A stretch of DNA of 17,518 bases, taken from an uncultured Ruminococcus sp. (GTDB taxonomy: Bacteria > Bacillota > Clostridia > Oscillospirales > Ruminococcaceae). A model generated the notes under the pieces. It was not told the DNA's origin. It saw only the letters and a program-made list of their open reading frames with translations, and searched no databases. A program made the position numbers and the translations under genes. Where the stretch lies: contig CAMWUB010000005.1 in the NCBI GenBank assembly GCA_947177345.1, positions 1 through 17,518 on the forward strand, read 5' to 3'. Of this stretch, positions 1-5,330 are shown piece after piece. Positions within the stretch are counted from its first letter, which is position 1. Every line of letters begins with the position of its first letter.

Positions 1-111
1 TATGATACTTATATATTTAAATATTATGGTATAGAAGTTGATTCTGAAAACTATAAATTTATTAATATCTCAGTAGATAATTATTTATCTGGATTCATAA
101 AATTATTTTAA
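1..111 (+). CDS. C-terminal end of an unidentified protein (partial)
   Basis: An open frame runs from the first base for 36 codons to TAA at 109-111, and the gene begins outside the window. The residues are rich in Tyr, Ile and Asn, with no recognisable motif. Support for it being real is the tail-to-tail fit with the Spo0A-like gene on the other strand: the two stop codons overlap by three bases, which is common for compact convergent genes. The stretch is too short to name, and chance openness of AT-rich sequence is possible. Confidence 0.45.
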   Translation, partial: YDTYIFKYYGIEVDSENYKFINISVDNYLSGFIKLF

Positions 112-437
112 TTAAGTCTTATCCATTCAGCGAGTGCAGAAATAAAAAGCGTATTTGTCGGAATATCGTTTTTACTTTGCAGAGTATTCCCGAAAACATC
201 TTTAGCAAAATCATGGTCACAATTTATATATCCGTTATGTATAGCGGTTCTTATAGCACGCTCCACAGAAAGAGGTGTCACGTTGAAGTAACTGGCTATC
301 TGCGGATATATCGACTTCGAGAAATTAAGCGAGGTTTCATATATTGTCAATGCTTTGAGAATATAGTGATAGCCTTTTCTGCTTGGTGATATACCAAGTT
401 TTATCAGAGCTTTTGACGTTGTTTTTTCGACTGACAT
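108..437 (-). CDS. Stand-alone Spo0A C-terminal (effector) domain protein
   Basis: This 109-residue protein consists almost entirely of the Spo0A C-terminal DNA-binding domain. From memory it lines up along its length with the B. subtilis Spo0A effector domain. LGISPSRKGYHYI (14-26) sits at the first helix, YPQIASYFNVT (44-54) and SVERAIRTAI (57-66) form the helix-turn-helix, and FGNTL (82-86) and PTNTLFISALAEWIRL (93-108) form the C-terminal end. Full Spo0A proteins are about 260 residues with an N-terminal phosphoacceptor receiver domain, which is absent here. The start is well defined: ATG at 437, preceded by AAGGAGGTG at a good distance. It follows the str operon but is separated from it by a terminator and has its own -10. 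It probably binds DNA without phosphorylation control. Whether it binds 0A boxes is inference. Confidence 0.88.
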   Translation of the reverse strand: MSVEKTTSKALIKLGISPSRKGYHYILKALTIYETSLNFSKSIYPQIASYFNVTPLSVERAIRTAIHNGYINCDHDFAKDVFGNTLQSKNDIPTNTLFISALAEWIRLN

Positions 438-461
438 TACAATGCACCTCCTTTTATATAC

Positions 462-467
462 ATTATA
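462..467 (-). promoter_or_regulatory. Extended -10 element for the Spo0A-like gene
   Basis: On the minus strand the sequence reads TGTTATAAT, an extended -10 with a perfect TATAAT, 25 bases upstream of the ATG. No good -35 stands at 17 bases, which fits an extended -10 promoter or one needing an activator. An inverted pair TGACAAA/TTTGTCA at 478-515 lies just upstream. Confidence 0.6.
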
Positions 468-541
468 ACATATATTGTGACAAAAATAAACGCAGAACTT
501 TGACTATATTTGTCATATTTATCATTAAAGTGTCTAAAAAG

Positions 542-577
542 AAAAAGACCGTCAGAATTACCTGACAGTCTTTTTTT
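542..577 (-). terminator. Rho-independent terminator of tuf / str operon
   Basis: The arms are 547-555 and 562-570, nine base pairs with one G-U pair and a six-base loop. On the minus strand they are followed by a U-rich run (546-542 and beyond). A T run on the other flank (571-577) extends the stem. It starts about 15 bases after the tuf stop codon and closes the operon ahead of the Spo0A-like gene. Confidence 0.9.
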
Positions 578-592
578 ATATGGTTTAATAAA

Positions 593-1792
593 TTATTCGT
601 TGATAGCAGTTACAACGCCTGAGCCAACAGTTCTGCCACCTTCACGGATAGCGAAACGAAGACCTTCTTCAATAGCGATAGGTGTGATGAGTTCAACGTT
701 CATGGAAACGTTATCACCAGGCATACACATTTCCTTATCAGCCGGAAGTGTAACTACACCAGTAACGTCAGTAGTTCTGAAGTAGAACTGAGGTCTGTAG
801 TTGTTGAAGAATGGTGTATGACGACCGCCTTCTTCTTTCTTAAGAACGTACACCTGACCAGCAAACTTTGTATGTGGGTGAATTGAACCAGGTGCACAAA
901 GTACCTGACCTCTTTCAACCTGGTCTCTTGTGATACCACGGAGAAGAGCACCAACGTTATCACCAGCTTCACAGAAGTCAAGAGTTTTTCTGAACATTTC
1001 GAGACCTGTAACAACTGTAGTGAGCTTTTCTTCCTGAAGACCAACGATTTCAACCGGCTTGTTTACATCAAGACGACCTCTTTCAACTCTACCTGTAACA
1101 ACAGTACCACGACCGGAGATAGTCATAGTATCTTCGATAGGCATAAGGAACGGCTTAGCTTCGTCTCTCTCAGGGCTTGGAATGAATTCGTCAACAGCGT
1201 TCATGAGTTCGATGATTGGAGCATAAGCAGGGTCACTGAGGTCATCAGGAGCGTTAAGAGCCTGAAGAGCTGAACCCTTGATAATAGGTGTATCGTCGCC
1301 AGGGAAGTCATAGCTTGAGAGAAGGTCACGGATATCCATTTCAACGAGTTCGAGAAGTTCTTCGTCGTCAACCTGGTCAGCCTTGTTCATGAATACAACG
1401 ATTGCCGGAACGCCAACCTGACGAGCAAGAAGAATGTGTTCTCTTGTCTGAGCCATAGGACCGTCAGAAGCAGCAACAACGAGGATAGCACCGTCCATCT
1501 GAGCAGCACCTGTAATCATGTTCTTAACATAGTCAGCGTGACCAGGGCAGTCAACGTGTGCGTAGTGACGAGCATCTGTTTCATACTCAACGTGTGCGGT
1601 ATTGATTGTGATACCACGTTCTCTTTCCTCGGGAGCCTTATCAATCATGTCATAAGCCTCATACTTAGCCTGACCCTTCATAGCGAGAGTTTTTGTGATA
1701 GCAGCAGTAAGAGTTGTCTTACCGTGGTCAACGTGACCGATAGTACCAATGTTTACATGGGGTTTGGTACGTTCAAATTTAGCCTTTGCCAT
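593..1792 (-). CDS. tuf: Elongation factor Tu
   Basis: EF-Tu is the GTPase that delivers aminoacyl-tRNA to the ribosomal A site. The chosen start, MAKAKFERTKPHVNIG, gives 399 residues, close to the usual length of about 395. The frame stays open 35 codons further upstream but loses the family N-terminus and the ribosome site. TAAGGAGGA lies eight bases before this ATG. GTPase motifs are GHVDHGKT (19-26), GITIN (60-64), DCPGH (81-85), NKAD (136-139) and GSAL. The beta-barrel domains 2 and 3 are complete, ending in GGRTVGSGVVTAINE. It is the last gene of the str operon but has its own promoter in the 117-base gap after fusA, consistent with the extra EF-Tu a cell needs. Confidence 0.99.
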   Translation of the reverse strand: MAKAKFERTKPHVNIGTIGHVDHGKTTLTAAITKTLAMKGQAKYEAYDMIDKAPEERERGITINTAHVEYETDARHYAHVDCPGHADYVKNMITGAAQMDGAILVVAASDGPMAQTREHILLARQVGVPAIVVFMNKADQVDDEELLELVEMDIRDLLSSYDFPGDDTPIIKGSALQALNAPDDLSDPAYAPIIELMNAVDEFIPSPERDEAKPFLMPIEDTMTISGRGTVVTGRVERGRLDVNKPVEIVGLQEEKLTTVVTGLEMFRKTLDFCEAGDNVGALLRGITRDQVERGQVLCAPGSIHPHTKFAGQVYVLKKEEGGRHTPFFNNYRPQFYFRTTDVTGVVTLPADKEMCMPGDNVSMNVELITPIAIEEGLRFAIREGGRTVGSGVVTAINE

Positions 1793-1837
1793 TGGAAAAA
1801 TCCTCCTTAAATAGAAAATACAGTAATCTGTATATAT

Positions 1838-1866
1838 ATTATAACAGATTATTTTAATAAATGCAA
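1838..1866 (-). promoter_or_regulatory. Internal promoter for tuf
   Basis: On the minus strand the -35 TTGCAT (1866-1861) is followed after 17 bases by TATAAT (1843-1838), with a TG extension before the -10. A start near 1831 would leave a 5' leader of about 39 bases containing the strong ribosome site. The base of a 14-bp hairpin abuts the -35. This would let tuf be transcribed apart from fusA. Confidence 0.75.
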
Positions 1867-1897
1867 GTGTTTCGGAGAAATTTTTTCTCCGGAACAC
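1867..1897 (-). other. Strong fusA-tuf intergenic hairpin
   Basis: The arms gtgtttcggagaaa (1867-1880) and tttctccggaacac (1884-1897) pair over 14 bases with a single G-T wobble and a three-base loop. It begins 12 bases after the fusA stop. In the fusA direction the stem is not followed by a proper U run, so it is a poor intrinsic terminator. On the opposite strand a T7 run follows four bases after the stem. It may act as a partial terminator, as a 3'-end stabiliser for upstream str mRNA, or as a roadblock beside the tuf promoter. Confidence 0.7.
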
Positions 1898-1909
1898 AAG
1901 ATTTTTTTA

Positions 1910-3988
1910 TTAGTTTTTACCACGAGTTGCCATAATCTTTTCAGCAATGCTCTTAGGAACTTCCTGATAGCTGTGTGGTTCCATAGTATACTGTCCACGA
2001 CCCTGTGTATTTGAACGGAGGTCAGAAGTATAACCGAACATTTCCGAAAGCGGAACGAGTGCATCTACCTGAACAGTACCTGTTCTTGATTCCTGTCCCT
2101 GAATCTGTCCACGACGTGAACTGAGGTCGCCTATAACAGTACCTGTGTACTCGTCAGGAACGATAACAGCAACTTTCATAACAGGTTCCATAAGGATAGC
2201 GTTTGCTTGTTTGAGAGCCTCTTTGAATGCGATAGAACCGGCAATCTTGAATGCCATTTCTGAAGAGTCAACTTCGTGATATGAACCGTCATAGAGCTCA
2301 ACCTTAACGTCAACAACTTCGTAACCGGCGAGAATACCGGCTTTCATAGCACCCTGAATACCAGCGTCAACAGCCGGAATATATTCTTTAGGAATAGAAC
2401 CGCCGACAACTGCATTCTTAAACTCATAGCCCTTACCGGATTCATTAGGTTCAACACGGATTTTAACGTGACCGTACTGACCTGAACCACCGGACTGTTT
2501 CTTATATTTGTAATCGACATCTGCATTGCCCTTGATAGTTTCCTTGTAAGCAACCTGTGGAGCACCTACATTAGCTTCAACCTTAAATTCACGGAGAAGT
2601 CTGTCAACGATGATATCAAGGTGAAGTTCGCCCATACCTGCAATGATAGTCTGACCTGTTTCTTCGTCAGTCCATGTCTTGAAAGTCGGGTCTTCTTCAG
2701 CGAGTTTTGCAAGAGCGATACCCATTTTTTCCTGACCTGCTTTGGTTTTCGGTTCAATAGCAAGCTGGATAACAGGTTCAGGGAATTCCATAGATTCAAG
2801 AATAATCGGATGTTTTTCGTCACAAAGAGTATCACCGGTTGTGGTGTTCTTGAGACCAACAGCGGCGGCAATGTCACCGGAATAAACTGTTGTAATATCT
2901 TTTCTGTGATTTGCGTGCATCTGAACGATACGTCCGAAACGTTCACGATTGTCTTTAGTTGCATTAAGAATTGTGTCGCCCTGATTGATTACACCGGAGT
3001 AAACACGGAAGAATGCGAGTTTACCAACAAACGGGTCAGTAGCAATCTTGAAAGCGAGAGCTGAGAACGGTTCGTCATCTGAAGACGGTCTGTCTTCTTC
3101 TTCGTCTGTATCAGGGTTAACGCCCTTGATAGCCGGAACATCAAGCGGTGACGGCATATAGTCAATGATAGCGTCAAGAAGTTTCTGAACGCCCTTGTTT
3201 CTGTATGAAGTACCACAGGTTACAGGAACCATATTGTTAGCGATAGTAGCCTTTCTGATACAAGTCTTTATTTCTTCAATAGAAAGTTCACCCTCTTCAA
3301 AGTATTTTTCCATAAGGGCTTCATCTTGTTCAGCGACGTGTTCTACCATAGCTTCATGATATTCCTGAGCTTTTTCTTTCATGTCCTCCGGAATTTCTTC
3401 AACACGAATGTCTTTTCCGAGGTCATCATAATAAATGTAAGCTTTCATTTCAACGAGGTCAATAATACCCTTGAAAGTATCTTCAGCACCGATAGGAAGC
3501 TGAATCGGCACAGCATTACATTTAAGTCTGTCCTTCATCATGTCAACGACACGATAGAAATCAGCACCCATAATGTCCATTTTGTTAACATAAGCCATAC
3601 GGGGTACTTTATAGTTATCAGCCTGACGCCATACAGTTTCAGACTGTGGTTCAACACCGCCCTTAGCACAAAGGACTGTTACAGAACCGTCGAGTACACG
3701 GAGTGAACGTTCAACTTCAACAGTAAAGTCAACGTGTCCGGGGGTGTCGATAATGTTAAGTCGGTGACCAGCCCAATAGCAAGTGGTAGCAGCAGAAGTA
3801 ATAGTGATACCTCTTTCCTGCTCCTGAGCCATCCAGTCCATAGTAGCACTACCCTCATGAGTTTCACCGATTTTGTGATTTACACCGGTGTAATAGAGGA
3901 TACGTTCTGTAGTGGTGGTCTTACCTGCGTCTATATGAGCCATTATGCCGATATTTCTTGTATTTTCAAGTGAACAATCTCTTGACAT
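1910..3988 (-). CDS. fusA: Elongation factor G
   Basis: EF-G is the GTPase that drives tRNA-mRNA translocation and, with ribosome recycling factor, splits ribosomes. At 692 residues it matches the Gram-positive length. The G domain carries AHIDAGKTT (17-25), the switch motif RGITITSAA, DTPGH and NKMD. Domain II follows, then the III-V region containing GGSGQYGHV and the C-terminal MFGYTSDLRSNTQGRG signature of true translocation EF-G. The ATG at 3988 has an AGGAGG site seven to eight bases upstream. It sits 21 bases after rpsG, clearly in the same transcript. Nothing suggests a fusidic-acid-type paralogue or FusB system. Confidence 0.99.
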   Translation of the reverse strand: MSRDCSLENTRNIGIMAHIDAGKTTTTERILYYTGVNHKIGETHEGSATMDWMAQEQERGITITSAATTCYWAGHRLNIIDTPGHVDFTVEVERSLRVLDGSVTVLCAKGGVEPQSETVWRQADNYKVPRMAYVNKMDIMGADFYRVVDMMKDRLKCNAVPIQLPIGAEDTFKGIIDLVEMKAYIYYDDLGKDIRVEEIPEDMKEKAQEYHEAMVEHVAEQDEALMEKYFEEGELSIEEIKTCIRKATIANNMVPVTCGTSYRNKGVQKLLDAIIDYMPSPLDVPAIKGVNPDTDEEEDRPSSDDEPFSALAFKIATDPFVGKLAFFRVYSGVINQGDTILNATKDNRERFGRIVQMHANHRKDITTVYSGDIAAAVGLKNTTTGDTLCDEKHPIILESMEFPEPVIQLAIEPKTKAGQEKMGIALAKLAEEDPTFKTWTDEETGQTIIAGMGELHLDIIVDRLLREFKVEANVGAPQVAYKETIKGNADVDYKYKKQSGGSGQYGHVKIRVEPNESGKGYEFKNAVVGGSIPKEYIPAVDAGIQGAMKAGILAGYEVVDVKVELYDGSYHEVDSSEMAFKIAGSIAFKEALKQANAILMEPVMKVAVIVPDEYTGTVIGDLSSRRGQIQGQESRTGTVQVDALVPLSEMFGYTSDLRSNTQGRGQYTMEPHSYQEVPKSIAEKIMATRGKN

Positions 3989-4009
3989 AATAATCCTCCT
4001 TTGTAACTC

Positions 4010-4480
4010 TTACCAACGGTAGTGGGCAAATGCTTTGTTTGCCTCTGCCATTTTGTGAGTATCGTCACGCTTCTTGCAAGCACCGCCAGTACCGTTAAGA
4101 GCGTCAAGGATTTCACCGGCAAGTCTTTCTTTCATAGTTTTTTCGTTTCTCTCTCTGGAGTACTTAGTAATCCAGCGGAGACCTAAAGTCTGTCTTCTTT
4201 CGGGTCTAACTTCCATAGGTACCTGATAAGTTGCACCACCGAGACGACGAGCCTTTACTTCGAGCTGTGGCATGATATTTTCCATAGCCTGTTCAAAAAC
4301 TTCAAGAGCGTCCTTGCCTGTCTTTTCTGCTACGATTTCAAAAGCACCGTAAACAATTTTCTGTGCAACGCCCTTTTTACCGTCAAGCATTATATTATTA
4401 ATGAGACGTGTAACGAGCTTTGAGTTGTATACAGGGTCCTGTAATACATCACGCTTTGCGATATTACCTCTTCTTGGCAT
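4010..4480 (-). CDS. rpsG: 30S ribosomal protein S7
   Basis: S7 is the primary assembly protein of the 30S head and binds the 3' major domain of 16S rRNA near the exit site. At 156 residues it has the standard length. It starts MPRRGNIAKRDVLQDP and contains the conserved LINNIMLDGKKG (26-37) and GGATYQVPMEVRPERR regions, ending in the usual AFAHYRW-type tail. AAGGAGGG precedes the ATG. It is 21 bases upstream of fusA. The 218-base gap separating it from rpsL is long for this operon and highly structured. In E. coli S7 represses its own operon by binding the same intercistronic site; whether that applies here is inference. Confidence 0.99.
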   Translation of the reverse strand: MPRRGNIAKRDVLQDPVYNSKLVTRLINNIMLDGKKGVAQKIVYGAFEIVAEKTGKDALEVFEQAMENIMPQLEVKARRLGGATYQVPMEVRPERRQTLGLRWITKYSRERNEKTMKERLAGEILDALNGTGGACKKRDDTHKMAEANKAFAHYRW

Positions 4481-4698
4481 TTTCGCTTCCCTCCTTCACA
4501 TAGATTCATGAATTCATAGGTACTCAGACCCTACCGATTACTGCTACTTAATAGCAAATTCTTCACCGGTGAGGGTGTGCCAGCCAATGCAGAGGATTTT
4601 TATATATATAAAATCTCCGCATTATCCAGCGGTAGTAGTTATCCTATTTAAAATTTACAGTTTAACGACATATAGGTCAGAAAGAAATAAATTAAAAA
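4481..4698 (-). promoter_or_regulatory. Structured rpsL-rpsG intercistronic region
   Basis: This 218-base spacer holds no credible gene but several nested secondary structures. The strongest is a hairpin with arms 4586-4600 and 4610-4623 (about 14 pairs with one bulge and one wobble) around an AT loop. CTACCG at 4531-4536 can pair with CGGTAG at 4630-4635, enclosing that hairpin together with the palindrome TCACCGGTGA (4563-4572) and a small GCTA/TAGC stem. ATGAATTCAT (4508-4517) lies just before the rpsG ribosome site. By position and by analogy with E. coli this could be an S7-binding translational control element. No clear internal promoter or terminator was found. Confidence 0.45.
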
Positions 4699-5115
4699 TT
4701 ACTTCTTCTTAGGTCTCTTAGCACCGTATTTTGAACGAGCCTGACCACGATTAGCAACGCCCTGAGCATCGAGAGTACCTCTGATGATATGGTAACGTAC
4801 ACCAGGTAAGTCCTTAACACGTCCGCCTCTGATGAGAACAACGCTGTGTTCCTGAAGGTTGTGACCTATACCAGGAATATAAGAAGTTACTTCATAACCG
4901 TTAGTGAGTTTAACTCTGGCGATTTTACGCATAGCAGAGTTAGGCTTTTTAGGTGTAGCTGTTCTTACAGCAGTGCAAACGCCTCTCTTCTGAGGTGAAC
5001 TCTGATTAATCTGCACTTTCTTCTTAGCATTGTAACCTTTCTGAAGTGCAGGAGCAGTAGACTTAACTTCAAGGTCTTTTCTACCCTTACGCACGAGCTG
5101 GTTAAATGTAGGCAT
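4699..5115 (-). CDS. rpsL: 30S ribosomal protein S12
   Basis: S12 lies at the decoding centre and controls reading accuracy. The start MPTFNQLVRKGRK gives 138 residues, the Gram-positive length. A frame open 15 codons further upstream ignores the AAGGAGGA site and would begin close to the predicted transcription start. The two loops contacting the decoding site are intact: TPKKPNSAMRK (54-64) and GGRVKDLPGVRYH (97-109). Lys56 and Lys101, the residues that change in streptomycin-resistant mutants, are wild type. It is the first gene of the str operon here, directly behind a consensus promoter, with no rpoB/rpoC upstream in this window. Confidence 0.99.
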   Translation of the reverse strand: MPTFNQLVRKGRKDLEVKSTAPALQKGYNAKKKVQINQSSPQKRGVCTAVRTATPKKPNSAMRKIARVKLTNGYEVTSYIPGIGHNLQEHSVVLIRGGRVKDLPGVRYHIIRGTLDAQGVANRGQARSKYGAKRPKKK

Positions 5116-5141
5116 AATCTTCCTCCTTTTCCAGAAAATCA

Positions 5142-5159
5142 TGTACTTATAAGAGTACA
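5142..5159 (-). other. Small hairpin in the rpsL leader
   Basis: TGTACT (5142-5147) and AGTACA (5154-5159) can pair over six bases with a six-base loop at the very 5' end of the predicted rpsL transcript (start near 5160). A 5'-terminal stem of this kind often stabilises mRNA; that role is inferred. Confidence 0.35.
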
Positions 5160-5166
5160 CTCATAT

Positions 5167-5195
5167 ATTATAGTCAAAAAATCACGGCTTGTCAA
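5167..5195 (-). promoter_or_regulatory. Main str operon promoter (perfect consensus)
   Basis: On the minus strand TTGACA (5195-5190) and TATAAT (5172-5167) are separated by exactly 17 bases, a perfect sigma-A promoter. Upstream, 5207-5255 is dominated by A and T tracts that could act as an UP-type element. The predicted 5' leader is about 45 bases. The strength suits a ribosomal protein operon. Confidence 0.92.
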
Positions 5196-5286
5196 GTGTT
5201 TCACGGAAAAAAAACAAAGTTTTTTTGGAATTTGTTATTTTTTCCATTAAACGTCATTTTTTGGTGTTATAAGTTATGCATAATTA

Positions 5287-5321
5287 AGAAAAAAACACCT
5301 GTAAGGTAAGTTACAGGTGTT
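5287..5321 (-). terminator. Terminator of the dockerin gene
   Basis: A perfect 11-bp stem is formed by aacacctgtaa (5294-5304) and ttacaggtgtt (5311-5321) with a six-base loop. On the minus strand it is followed by a run of U residues (5293-5287). It begins ten bases after the dockerin gene stop and insulates the str promoter from upstream transcription. Confidence 0.93.
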
Positions 5322-5330
5322 AAAGAAAAG

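Noticed and set aside
1793..1897. 35-codon extension of EF-Tu
   Set aside because: It covers the tuf promoter and hairpin and is absent from the EF-Tu family; TAAGGAGGA precedes the start at 1792.
2344..3973. Several long frames in other phases within fusA
   Set aside because: EF-G motifs define the real frame over its whole length; the others have no ribosome sites or recognisable domains and reflect codon bias.
4515..4660. Tiny minus-strand frames in the rpsL-rpsG spacer (7 and 19 codons)
   Set aside because: Neither has a ribosome binding site, and both lie within the hairpin sequence; secondary structure explains the region better.
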